From the NCBI GenBank assembly GCA_021818585.1, contig JAKATU010000034.1:1-36210 (forward strand): a DNA stretch of 36,210 bases, in the 5' to 3' direction. The position numbers and the translations under genes are program-made. The first letter of the stretch is position 1, and every line of letters begins with the position of its first letter. The stretch comes from Acidobacteriota bacterium (GTDB lineage: Bacteria > Acidobacteriota > Terriglobia > Terriglobales > Acidobacteriaceae). The notes under the pieces were generated by a model. It worked only from the letters and a program-made list of their open reading frames with translations. It was not told the DNA's origin and made no database searches. Positions 21,739 to 31,642 of this stretch are shown here, piece after piece.

Positions 21739-23031
21739 TCAAGAGGGAGGATGGTTCCGGGAAAAGGCCGAGGTCTGCTCCGGGCTGCCGGTATCGACTT
21801 GTGCGGTGTCCATGGGAGGCATGCCGCAGTCGGCGGAAGACGCTGGAGGCGGGGTCGCGGCGAGAACCAGCAGCGGCGTGTGCCGGTTCAGATCGATAAA
21901 GAGGATTCTTCCGTCGGTGTGATAGCTTTGCCCGGTTGCGGTTTTGGCGAAAAAAACGGGGTTTGCCGCGCGGAGATACTCCTCCTGCACCGGATGCCAG
22001 TGATTTGCGAGATCGCGGCCTATGAAGTTGCGCTCCTCGTCCACATTGGGGTTGATGCGGTGGAAGATGCTGAGCTTGCGGAGCACGATTTCGATGGAAA
22101 TATCGTGGGTTGCCGAGCCGACCCAGAGCGGGATACCGCCCAGTTCGTAGTCGGTCTTCCAAATCCGCACGTGGTGACGCCGCTCGACGATCAGGCGGGG
22201 ATTCGGCAGCACGAAGGCCAGGTCTTCCGGCCTGCCGAAGACGTACAGGTTGAACATGGGCAGCTTTTTGTAGTGCCATCTGCGCCGGATGAGCGGCCAG
22301 ATGATGCGCGGGGTGGGGCGGTCGGGAACGATCCAGCCTGCGCGGGTGAAGGCAGCCTGCACCTCGGCACGGGTGCCCCAGAAGACCAGGTCCAGCGGAT
22401 CGCCGGGGCGGCCGCTATAGTTTGTGACCCGGGAAGGCAGCATCTGCAGGACCTGCGGCAGCGTCAGTCCGCCCTCGGTGGAAGGGCATAGATTCCAGGT
22501 TGGCAAGGAGACCTGTTCGCTGGTGTATGCGGTCATTTTTGTACCCGCCAGCACGGTTCGCTCCCTGCCGTGCGAGAGCAGAAAGATGGGCGCCAGGGGC
22601 CAGTACACGGCACTTGCGAGCAGCATTTTGACACCCATGCGGAGGGTTCGCGATCTGCCTTTGAAGCGTCGGTGCGCCGAGAGGCCGATGCGTCTTCCGT
22701 CGGCCAACTGCACGGAGTCGAGCTGGATGGTGACATCTCCGGGCATGCCGAGTGGGTGATTTTTTCTGACGCGAACGACCGATCCGATAGCCGTGGAGCC
22801 TCTGCGAATCACGGTGAATCCGTGGATATGGAGGTCGTGAACTACTACAAAATCAACATGTTGGCCCGGGTGCGCGCTTGCCGAGGAGATGGTGTGCGCC
22901 AGGCGAAGCTCGACCGGAGTGCCTTTTCTGAGGAGCAGATGCACGGCGGGTGCGGCCATCGCCCGTCCCGGTAGTCCCGTGGCGAGGAGAAGCAGGCATG
23001 CAGTCGAAGAAAAGAGTGCCTTTCCGGGCAT
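21739..23031 (-). CDS. LssY_C-domain exported protein
   Basis: From ATG 23031 this is a 430-residue protein with a signal peptide (PGKALFSSTACLLLLATGLP, cleavage near GRAMAAP). Residues about 30-140 form a beta-rich module (GTPVELRLAHTISSASAHPG, then DFVVVHDLHIHGFTVIRRGS) of a kind I recall from acidobacterial envelope proteins. Residues about 210-400 match the LssY C-terminal domain (RPGDPLDLVFWGTRAEVQAA, GWIVPDRPTP, the GSATHDISIEI segment, and DEERNFI). LssY proteins were first described near Legionella type I secretion genes, and their function is unsettled. Here the domain is not fused to a PAP2 phosphatase or DedA membrane part, so it is a soluble or anchored exported form. GGAAGAATC precedes the chosen ATG; a frame extends to 23130 but is not protein-like there. 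Confidence 0.8.
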   Translation of the reverse strand: MPGKALFSSTACLLLLATGLPGRAMAAPAVHLLLRKGTPVELRLAHTISSASAHPGQHVDFVVVHDLHIHGFTVIRRGSTAIGSVVRVRKNHPLGMPGDVTIQLDSVQLADGRRIGLSAHRRFKGRSRTLRMGVKMLLASAVYWPLAPIFLLSHGRERTVLAGTKMTAYTSEQVSLPTWNLCPSTEGGLTLPQVLQMLPSRVTNYSGRPGDPLDLVFWGTRAEVQAAFTRAGWIVPDRPTPRIIWPLIRRRWHYKKLPMFNLYVFGRPEDLAFVLPNPRLIVERRHHVRIWKTDYELGGIPLWVGSATHDISIEIVLRKLSIFHRINPNVDEERNFIGRDLANHWHPVQEEYLRAANPVFFAKTATGQSYHTDGRILFIDLNRHTPLLVLAATPPPASSADCGMPPMDTAQVDTGSPEQTSAFSRNHPPS

Positions 23032-23095
23032 GATTCTTCCGCTCCGAAGTGATGCACAGGGCATTAACGTGCTGCCCTGGCAGTGTTTCCATAGC

Positions 23096-23125
23096 AATGT
23101 ACTCGGATGACAATAGACTGTGCAA
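23096..23125 (-). promoter_or_regulatory. Candidate promoter for the LssY_C gene
   Basis: On the minus strand, TTGCAC (complement of 23120-23125) and TACATT (complement of 23096-23101) are 18 bp apart, about 65 bp upstream of ATG 23031. Both boxes are only fair matches. Confidence 0.35.
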
Positions 23126-23217
23126 AACAAATCGGCGTGCCGAGGAGCGGGGCAGAGTGAAGCTTTTCTGCCTGGCAGTGCATTTATTAAGTCCTGACGC
23201 GGAAAGGATCGTCGTGG

Positions 23218-23246
23218 TTGCCCCGGCAGGGCATCCTCGGTAAAAT
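23218..23246 (+). promoter_or_regulatory. Sigma-70 promoter for rpmE
   Basis: The -35 box TTGCCC (23218-23223) and -10 box TAAAAT (23241-23246) are separated by exactly 17 bp. Transcription would start near 23253, giving a leader of only about 26 nt that contains AGGAAAGG (23258-23265). Confidence 0.65.
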
Positions 23247-23278
23247 AATAAAATTGTAGGAAAGGTCATTTTATCGTT

Positions 23279-23500
23279 ATGCCTAAGCAGGGAATTCATC
23301 CGAACTACAACGAAATCCGGGTTATGTGCGCCTGTGGCAACAGCTTCCCGACCCGCTCGACGCACCGTGGCGATATCCATGTGGAAATCTGCTCGGCCTG
23401 CCACCCGTTCTTTACCGGCAAGCAGAAGCTGATCGACACCGCAGGCCGCGTGGAGCGCTTCCGCCGGAAGTATGCCAAGGCCGAGACTGCCAAGAAGTAA
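23279..23500 (+). CDS. rpmE: Ribosomal protein bL31
   Basis: This 73-residue protein matches bL31 ([20 protein letters not shown] at its start, then a [21 protein letters not shown] segment, then [13 protein letters not shown]). It has all four zinc-ligand cysteines (Cys17, Cys19, Cys38, Cys41), so it is the zinc-containing C+ form rather than the zinc-free paralogue. It bridges the two ribosomal subunits. The ribosome site AGGAAAGG is 13 nt before the ATG, longer than usual. It has its own promoter and is followed by a small GC-rich hairpin before dusB. Confidence 0.97.
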   Translation: MPKQGIHPNYNEIRVMCACGNSFPTRSTHRGDIHVEICSACHPFFTGKQKLIDTAGRVERFRRKYAKAETAKK

Positions 23501-23528
23501 CCGCGGCACATGCAATAGTGGACCAGAG

Positions 23529-23547
23529 GCCTCCGCGACGCGGAGGC
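23529..23547 (+). terminator. Weak GC-rich hairpin between rpmE and dusB
   Basis: GCCTCCGC (23529-23536) pairs perfectly with GCGGAGGC (23540-23547) across a GAC loop, 28 bp past the rpmE stop codon. Only TTC follows, so termination would be weak or partial. Confidence 0.4.
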
Positions 23548-23595
23548 TTCGGCGTCTGGAGATCCCGGTAAGGTACGCATCGCCAGCCAGAGCGT

Positions 23596-24789
23596 ATGAA
23601 AAAGCAGTGGGACAATCCGACCGAGTATGCCATGCCCGAGGGCGTGCGCGTTCCCGCGTCCATGAACATTGGCGGCGTGGCGGTTGCGCCGGCGACGGTG
23701 CTGGCGCCGATGGCGGGCGTTACGGATACGGTGTTCCGGCGCTTTATACGCAATGCCAGCTTGTTTACGCATGGGGATGCGGCGGGTTCGACGGATGTGG
23801 ACCGCACGGTGACAAATCAGCAGTCGGGCTGTGGGCTCATCATGACGGAGTTCACCTCGGCGGACGGTCTCTCGCGCATGCGGGAGTCCAAACGCAAGCG
23901 CTACCTCACCTTTTATGAGGACGAGCATCCGATTGCGGCGCAGATCTTCGGGTCGAATCCCGAGACGCTGGCCGACGCGGCGCGCATTGTGGAAGAGACC
24001 GGCTTTGACATGGTGGACCTGAATCTGGGCTGCCCGGCCAAGCGCGTGGTGGCCTGCAACGGCGGCAGCGGACTGCTGCGCGACCTGCCGCTGATTGGCC
24101 GGATTTTCGAGGAAGTGCGCGCGACGGTGAAGATTCCCTTCACGGTGAAGATTCGCATGGGCTGGAACGATAGCCATATTGTGTGCGTTCCGCTGGCGAA
24201 GATGGCCGAGGATTGCGGCCTGAACTCGATTGCGCTGCACGCCCGCACGCGCGAGCAGGGCTACAGCGGGCAGGCGCGCTGGGAGTACATTGCCGCGATG
24301 AAGGATGCGGTGAAGATACCGGTGATTGGCAATGGCGACATTCGCACGCCGGAGGACGCCTGCGCGATGATTGCGGCCAGCGGTTGCGACGGTGTGATGA
24401 TTGGCCGCGCGGCTCCAGCTAATCCGTGGATCTTCCGCCAGATTGCGCAGTACACAGCGACGGGTCGCTACGACCAGCCGACTGAGGCGGATCGCTACCA
24501 GATGATTCGCACGTACTTCAGGATGCTGCTGGCCGAGGAGATGGAAGATGTCCGCGCCGCCAAGCACGCGGAGGGTAAGATGAAGCAGTTTGCCTCGTGG
24601 TTTACGCATGGCGTTCCGGGCGGAGCGCTGCTGCGCAAGGCGATCTACGAGTGCCGGAGCGGCGAAGCGATTCTGGCTGCGGTGGAGCGCTTTTTTGAGT
24701 CGCGGCTTGCGGGTGGGAACGGCGCGGAAGAAGTAGTTGCATTGGATTTTGCCGCCGAGCTTATGTCAGACGCCGCCTGCGCAGGATAA
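23596..24789 (+). CDS. dusB: tRNA-dihydrouridine synthase
   Basis: This 397-residue FMN-dependent enzyme reduces uridines to dihydrouridine in tRNA. Family motifs are visible: VLAPMAGVTDTVFRR (FMN-binding start of the TIM barrel), AAQIFGSNPETLADAA, and DLNLGCPAKRVVACNGGSGLL with the conserved cysteine. There are also FTVKIRMGW, ALHARTREQGYSG, PVIGNGDI, and GCDGVMIGRAAPANPWIFRQI. The C-terminal helical tRNA-recognition domain covers about 310-380. Relative to E. coli DusB there is an extra segment of about 23 residues (54-77, rich in Asp/Thr/Ser) just after VFRRFIRN. No strong ribosome site precedes ATG 23596; it may be cotranscribed with rpmE. The 3' end overlaps the convergent gene at 24761 by 29 bp. 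Assignment to DusB rather than another Dus subgroup rests on overall resemblance. Confidence 0.93.
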   Translation: MKKQWDNPTEYAMPEGVRVPASMNIGGVAVAPATVLAPMAGVTDTVFRRFIRNASLFTHGDAAGSTDVDRTVTNQQSGCGLIMTEFTSADGLSRMRESKRKRYLTFYEDEHPIAAQIFGSNPETLADAARIVEETGFDMVDLNLGCPAKRVVACNGGSGLLRDLPLIGRIFEEVRATVKIPFTVKIRMGWNDSHIVCVPLAKMAEDCGLNSIALHARTREQGYSGQARWEYIAAMKDAVKIPVIGNGDIRTPEDACAMIAASGCDGVMIGRAAPANPWIFRQIAQYTATGRYDQPTEADRYQMIRTYFRMLLAEEMEDVRAAKHAEGKMKQFASWFTHGVPGGALLRKAIYECRSGEAILAAVERFFESRLAGGNGAEEVVALDFAAELMSDAACAG

Positions 24790-26320
24790 CGCGGGGCTGC
24801 TCGCGCCAGTGTTCGTCGAGACCCACCACCTGCCATTCCACCTGGGGCGCGAAATACTGTAACAGTATTGGATACGTAGGGTGCAGCCGCAACGCCGGAG
24901 CCACGAGATAGAGCAACGGGTCCGCGGCGGATAGCGGAACGCCGGGAAAGTAGCCGTGGCGCTGCAACTCACCCGAGTGGTGCAGAGCGCGCACACGTAT
25001 CCAGTAGTCGAGCGCCTGCAGGGGCAAGTGCATGTCTTCGTCAGCCTTCAATTCCAGAATGGCGAGTCGTCCCTGGTTGGTTACGGTCAGCAGGTCCAGC
25101 AGGCCGCGGTCCGCGGCGGAAAACGCCGGCACCTGCGCGTACATGAACTCGCCGCGCAGAGCGGGGTCCAGCAATTCCAGACGCCGGCGCAGTTGTGATT
25201 CAAGCCAGGCCTCGGGCTGCATGCGGTAGAGCGGGTCACGCGTGGTTCCGCCCGGACGGCGGCTCTGCGCCAGGCGCGAGGCCAGGTCAAGCAGCCACGG
25301 CTGCGTTTCTTCATTCAGCTCCGTTTCACCGGGGCCTGCGCCAAAGGTGACACGGTCCGCAAGCTGAAAGCTGCCAGGCAGCGGCTCGCGGCGGATGCGC
25401 GCGAATTCGAGGCCATGCAGCAGCAGCGCAATTTCACTTGTGCTGCGCGGGCAAATCTCAGTGCGCGAGCGCAAATCGCCTGGCAGCAGCGCCAGCAGCG
25501 AGGCCAGCGCTTCCCGCGAGCGCTCAATGGCAGCATCAGAATTGAAGGCGTGAATCAGCCGAAAGTTGAGGTTGCCGTTGTCCGAGATGTCGACCGGCGT
25601 GAGCGAGGAGTCATCTGTGCCGTACTCCCACAGCCGCCACTTGGCCAGCGCGGGGTCGAGCCGCGCCATGCGCTCGCGCACCGGCTGCGAGGTGCCTCGC
25701 GGCAACAGCAGGTGCAGCCCTTCGACTACGCGACGGCCCTCCAGCCGCTGACGGCAGGCATGCAGCCAGAGAATTCCAATGGAGATGGCATTCTGGATGG
25801 TCGCCGCGTTCTCCTGCGGATTGACGCCCACAACGGCCCACGCTGACGGGCCGCGTACGAGCAGGCCGCGCGCGTAGGCGGGGCCGAGGCTCTGTTCGAG
25901 GTCCATGGCGGTGGTGAAATTTTCGAGCTTGCCTTCGAGATGCCGCTCGGCGAGCGCCTGCATCTGGTGCAGAAACTGGCTGCGGCTGGTGTCGCGCGCT
26001 GTGGGTGTGCGGCGGTCCTGGTCGGGCAGCAGTTGCAGCGTTTGCGGTTTGCTCTGGCCAAAGCGGCGGGTTTCCAGTTGCAGCGACTTCGACCGTTGCC
26101 GCAGGCCGGTGACGGTGCGGACTACGTTGCGATCGTCGGACCACAGATGCAGCATGCAGCGGTTGTTCTCACTGGTTACGGAGTAGCGCGACAGCCGCAT
26201 GTCAAAGAGTTCCCTGCCGTCTTCTATGAAAACGGCGCGGGGATTCGAAGCGAGAAACGCCTCGATCTGCTGCGCGAGTTCGACGGGTGTGAGCGGGGAG
26301 GGGATGGGCGGCATGTCCAT
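24761..26320 (-). CDS. Protein of unknown function with C-terminal PD-(D/E)XK nuclease-like domain
   Basis: This 519-residue protein is not a family I can name. The C-terminal third carries the spacing of a PD-(D/E)XK nuclease core. A helix with EAWLESQLRRRLELLDP comes first, then ADRGLLDLLTV (Asp409), then LAILELKADED (Glu423-x-Lys425), then LQALDYWIRVRALH (Gln/Tyr helix). The N-terminal part (1-120) begins with ELFDMRLSRYSV and is rich in basic residues. The middle (130-350) includes a GPSAWAVVGVNPQENAATIQ segment and looks like a separate globular domain. There is no signal peptide or membrane helix. It would act in the cytoplasm, probably on DNA, but no helicase, methylase or toxin partner is adjacent. 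It converges with dusB (29-bp overlap) and lies 117 bp downstream of serB on the same strand. Confidence 0.7.
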   Translation of the reverse strand: MDMPPIPSPLTPVELAQQIEAFLASNPRAVFIEDGRELFDMRLSRYSVTSENNRCMLHLWSDDRNVVRTVTGLRQRSKSLQLETRRFGQSKPQTLQLLPDQDRRTPTARDTSRSQFLHQMQALAERHLEGKLENFTTAMDLEQSLGPAYARGLLVRGPSAWAVVGVNPQENAATIQNAISIGILWLHACRQRLEGRRVVEGLHLLLPRGTSQPVRERMARLDPALAKWRLWEYGTDDSSLTPVDISDNGNLNFRLIHAFNSDAAIERSREALASLLALLPGDLRSRTEICPRSTSEIALLLHGLEFARIRREPLPGSFQLADRVTFGAGPGETELNEETQPWLLDLASRLAQSRRPGGTTRDPLYRMQPEAWLESQLRRRLELLDPALRGEFMYAQVPAFSAADRGLLDLLTVTNQGRLAILELKADEDMHLPLQALDYWIRVRALHHSGELQRHGYFPGVPLSAADPLLYLVAPALRLHPTYPILLQYFAPQVEWQVVGLDEHWREQPRVILRRRRLT

Positions 26321-26437
26321 TCGTCTGCTGCCGTCCCGAGGTCTTTGCTTCGGTGAGCGGACGCGGGAGTCAAGCGCAACACGGGGATCAGCGGCGGCGC
26401 CATGGGTATCTCATGCTGTCGCCAGTATTCAAGGCCA

Positions 26438-27718
26438 CTATAGCGCGGCGCAACGCGGTACAGTGGCTTGTGAGCGCGATGCAGGGGTACTTTCGTGCTC
26501 CAGCAGATCGCGGTCGCGCACGCCGATGAGGTAGAGCAGCCCGTCCAGCCCGAGGTTGGCAATGGAGTGGTCGGCCTGCAGGCGCACGCGCGGCTTAGCG
26601 CGGTAGGCAATGCCCATGCCGGCGAGGCTGATCATCGGAATGTCATTCGCTCCATCGCCCACGGCCACGGCCTGTTCGAGCGAGATGCCTTCCTTTTGCA
26701 CGATTTCCTTGAGCAGAAAGGCCTTGCGCTCGCCGTTGACGATGGGCGGAATCACGCGGCCGGTCACCTTGCCGTCTATGATTTCGAGTTCGTTGGAGTG
26801 AACGTAATCAATGCCGAGCCGCTGCTGCAGGTTGCGTGCGAAGAAGTTGAAGCCGCCGGAGAGAATCGCTGTTTTGTAGCCGAGCAGGTGGAGCGTGCGC
26901 ATGAGACGCTCGGCGCCGGGTGTGAGCGGAATTTTATCGAGCAGACTGTAGACCTGTTCAGCGGGCAGCCCCTCGAGCAGGCCCACGCGGCGGGTAAAGC
27001 TCTCGTCAAAGCCGTAATCACCGCGCATAGCGCCTTCGGTGATTTTTGAAACCTCTTCGCCCACACCGGCCATCTTCGCCAGCTCGTCGATGACCTCGCC
27101 CTGGATCAGGGTCGAGTCCATATCAAAGGCAAACAGGCGGCGGTTGCGGCGGTAGATGCTCTCGTGCTGAAAGGCGATGTCGATAGATAGCTCCTCGGCG
27201 GCGGCCATGAAGTCGGCGCGCATGGCTGCCTCGCGCGAGATGTCGCCGCTGGCGGCGAGTTCGACGCAGGCGTTTTCGCTATCGGCTGTTGGAGAGAGCT
27301 CATGCGAAAGCCGCTCGATGCGGGAGACATTCATCTGGCGCCCGGCGAGAATCCGGCTTACCCGCGCCAGGTGCGAGGCGGTGATTTTGCGACCGAGCAC
27401 GGTGATGATGAACTGCTGCTCACGCACGCCATGCAGCCAGCGATCGAGTGCGCCGTGCGCGATGGTCGTGAACGAAGCGCGCAGGCCCAGACGCTCGGCG
27501 TCGGCGGTGAGCGCGGATTTCAATTCGGTGTAGCTTTCACCCGAGGGAACTCCGATGAGGATGCCGAGCGAGAGCGACTCATGCACCACGGCCTGGCCGA
27601 TGTCAAGAATGGCGGCGTCGTGCGCGGCCAGCACGTGTGCGAGCGCGGCGGTCAGCCCGGGACGGTCCATGCCGGAGAAATGAATCAGGATGGCTGCGGG
27701 AGAAGCTTTAGAGGACAT
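26438..27718 (-). CDS. serB: Phosphoserine phosphatase with two N-terminal ACT-like domains
   Basis: This 426-residue enzyme has an N-terminal regulatory region (about 1-190) with two ACT-like halves (ILIHFSGMDRPGLTAALAHV, then FIITVLGRKITASHLARVSR). The HAD phosphatase follows: FAFDMDSTLIQGEVIDELA (nucleophile Asp199, Asp201), AILSGGFNFFARNLQQRLG, and AVAVGDGANDIPMISLAGMG. It dephosphorylates phosphoserine in the last step of serine synthesis. The ACT regions suggest amino-acid feedback, as in mycobacterial SerB2; that is inference from architecture. The start at ATG 27718 gives a sensible N-terminus; a frame extends to 27766 but adds nothing family-like. It faces away from the YeiH remnant, and no serA or serC is nearby. 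Confidence 0.95.
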   Translation of the reverse strand: MSSKASPAAILIHFSGMDRPGLTAALAHVLAAHDAAILDIGQAVVHESLSLGILIGVPSGESYTELKSALTADAERLGLRASFTTIAHGALDRWLHGVREQQFIITVLGRKITASHLARVSRILAGRQMNVSRIERLSHELSPTADSENACVELAASGDISREAAMRADFMAAAEELSIDIAFQHESIYRRNRRLFAFDMDSTLIQGEVIDELAKMAGVGEEVSKITEGAMRGDYGFDESFTRRVGLLEGLPAEQVYSLLDKIPLTPGAERLMRTLHLLGYKTAILSGGFNFFARNLQQRLGIDYVHSNELEIIDGKVTGRVIPPIVNGERKAFLLKEIVQKEGISLEQAVAVGDGANDIPMISLAGMGIAYRAKPRVRLQADHSIANLGLDGLLYLIGVRDRDLLEHESTPASRSQATVPRCAAL

Positions 27719-27862
27719 GCTGATTTGAATATAGCGGAGTGCTCTGGCGTGGTGTGAGCGGCGCACCGGCGGCAGGCAAGAATAACGGATGGCATGCCCA
27801 TAAAAAACTGTTATTGCGCGTCGGAAATCCTGCCTGGATGTGTCACTGCGCGTGTCCCTGAC

Positions 27863-28212
27863 ATGAATTTATGGTCAAAAACTTTTTTTGTTGGAATCAT
27901 CCTGGCTGCGTGTGGAGTGCTTTCCGCGCCGCTGGCTCTCGCGGCTGGAATTGCTTACTGCCTGCTTGCCATGCACGAATACCACACGGATGCTTGCCGT
28001 CTGTCCCAATTTTATTGCAGGCGTCGGTAGTCTGCGTGGGCTTTGAGATGAATCTCGTCGAAGTGATTCGCGTTGGCCGGTCCGGTTGGATGTACACCGC
28101 CGCAGGCATTGCGTTTGCGATGGGTCTGGGCATGTTGCCGGCTCCTCTTTTGAAGGATGGGCGTGTTCAGGGAAATTCGCTTCTCAGGGCTCAGGCGTAC
28201 AGGTCAATCTGA
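27863..28212 (+). pseudogene. YeiH / UPF0324-family transporter remnant, frameshifted and truncated
   Basis: Frame A from ATG 27863 encodes NLWSKTFFVGIILAACGVLS and about 25 further matching residues up to CRLSQ. Then a single missing base near 28007-28009 forces a switch to the next frame, which reads ILLQASVVCVGFEMNLVEVI, then GWMYTAAGIAFAMGLGMLPAP. These match the N-terminal helices of the YeiH/UPF0324 family (putative sulfate or similar anion exporter). Similarity fades near 28170, so only about 100 of the usual 340 residues remain. It is a dead gene. It sits between divergent serB and convergent gyrB, and a perfect inverted repeat lies 60 bp downstream. Confidence 0.8.
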
Positions 28213-28274
28213 AAAATGAGACTAGGCTTTATCCTTGATCTTGCGGGCGCAAGGTCATGCCGACATTTGGGGGC

Positions 28275-28298
28275 GCCAGTGACCTACAGGTCACTGGC
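28275..28298. repeat. Perfect inverted repeat, 11-bp arms, 2-bp centre
   Basis: GCCAGTGACCT (28275-28285) and AGGTCACTGGC (28288-28298) are exact complements around AC. As RNA it would form a tight hairpin with a CUACAG loop; as DNA it is a 24-bp near-palindrome. It lies between the YeiH remnant and the 3' end of gyrB. No T-run follows on either strand, so it is not a normal terminator. Confidence 0.65.
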
Positions 28299-28426
28299 AC
28301 ATACGTCCAGGTACGCCAATATCTGCGCAAATTGAGTGGTTATTTCCTCGAATATTCAGCCGCTCAATCGTGACAAGAATCCAGCCAATTCTGACACCCT
28401 ACAGCAAACCTACATCATAGCAGCCT

Positions 28427-31120
<2,694 letters not shown>

Positions 31121-31128
31121 TCAATCTG

Positions 31129-31137
31129 ATTATAGCA
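31129..31137 (-). promoter_or_regulatory. Extended -10 promoter of gyrB
   Basis: The minus strand reads TGCTATAAT (complement of 31129-31137), a perfect -10 box with the TGn extension. No good -35 is present at 17 bp, which is normal for extended -10 promoters. The leader would be about 85 nt. GyrB promoters are often supercoiling-sensitive, but nothing here tests that. Confidence 0.7.
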
Positions 31138-31191
31138 CGGGGAGGGTTTGGATGATTGGGTTGAGGGGTTTATGGGGAGGCAACGAGCGGG

Positions 31192-31250
31192 GTGTCTCCA
31201 GTAACAAACTTATTGTTTACTTAATAAATAAAAATCAGAAACTGGACACA
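31192..31250. repeat. AT-rich element bounded by a short inverted repeat
   Basis: GTGTCTCCAGT (31192-31202) and ACTGGACAC (31241-31249) are inverted copies with a 2-nt bulge. The 38 bp between them are about 85% A+T, in sharp contrast to the surroundings. It lies upstream of the small exported peptide and opposite the gyrB promoter. It could be an UP-element/operator region or a remnant of an inserted element. A TATAAA (31263-31268) just beyond may be the -10 box for the peptide gene. Confidence 0.4.
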
Positions 31251-31328
31251 CGCCTTTAAAAGTATAAACTCAAATTTGTCAGAAGTCATTACCAAATAAG
31301 TTGCAGACCAGAAAAGGGGAATCTACAC

Positions 31329-31532
31329 ATGAAACTCGTCATCCGCTCGCTCGTTCTTGGTATCGCTGTTTCCGGCCTTGCCGCCAGTGCTCTTACCGCT
31401 CATATGGGCAACAATGCTGCCCTGGCGAACAACCATGCAGCGACGATGATGACCTCGCCGGTCGTTGCGGCCATGCCTGTGCCGGTTTGCCCGTCCAACT
31501 GCGGCATTCAGTCCGGTCTGCGGAAAAAGTAG
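31329..31532 (+). CDS. Small exported peptide, unknown function
   Basis: This is a 67-residue protein with a clear signal peptide: KLVIRSLVLGIAVSGLAASA at residues 2-21, cleavage near TAHMG. The mature peptide of about 43 residues is rich in Ala/Met/Asn, ending VPVPVCPSNCGIQSGLRKK. The CPSNC pair could form a disulfide, and the basic tail might bind a surface or membrane. The start is supported by GGGGA 8 nt before the ATG. I know no family match. The next gene, a 7TM protein, has its own promoter 55 bp downstream, so cotranscription is not required, but the proximity invites a peptide-receptor guess (inference only). Confidence 0.65.
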   Translation: MKLVIRSLVLGIAVSGLAASALTAHMGNNAALANNHAATMMTSPVVAAMPVPVCPSNCGIQSGLRKK

Positions 31533-31587
31533 CGTTACTTTAGTACCACTTTTGTAGTAGAAACCCAGAAACTCCTGAATTTCTCTA

Positions 31588-31616
31588 TTGTGACAGCGGC
31601 CACGCTGGGCTATCCT
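31588..31616 (+). promoter_or_regulatory. Promoter for the first 7TM protein
   Basis: The -35 box TTGTGA (31588-31593) and -10 box TATCCT (31611-31616) are separated by 17 bp. Transcription would start about 20 bp before ATG 31643, leaving room for the GAGGTGA ribosome site. Confidence 0.5.
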
Positions 31617-31642
31617 CATGAGGCAACTTGAGGTGAAGCCCT

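Noticed and set aside
23305..24609. 434-codon minus-strand frame opposite rpmE and dusB
   Set aside because: His/Arg-rich antisense translation that crosses two well-supported genes.
28370..28397. Imperfect dyad GTGACAAGAAT / ATTCTGACAC just past gyrB
   Set aside because: Stem is interrupted and lacks a T-run; too weak to call the gyrB terminator.
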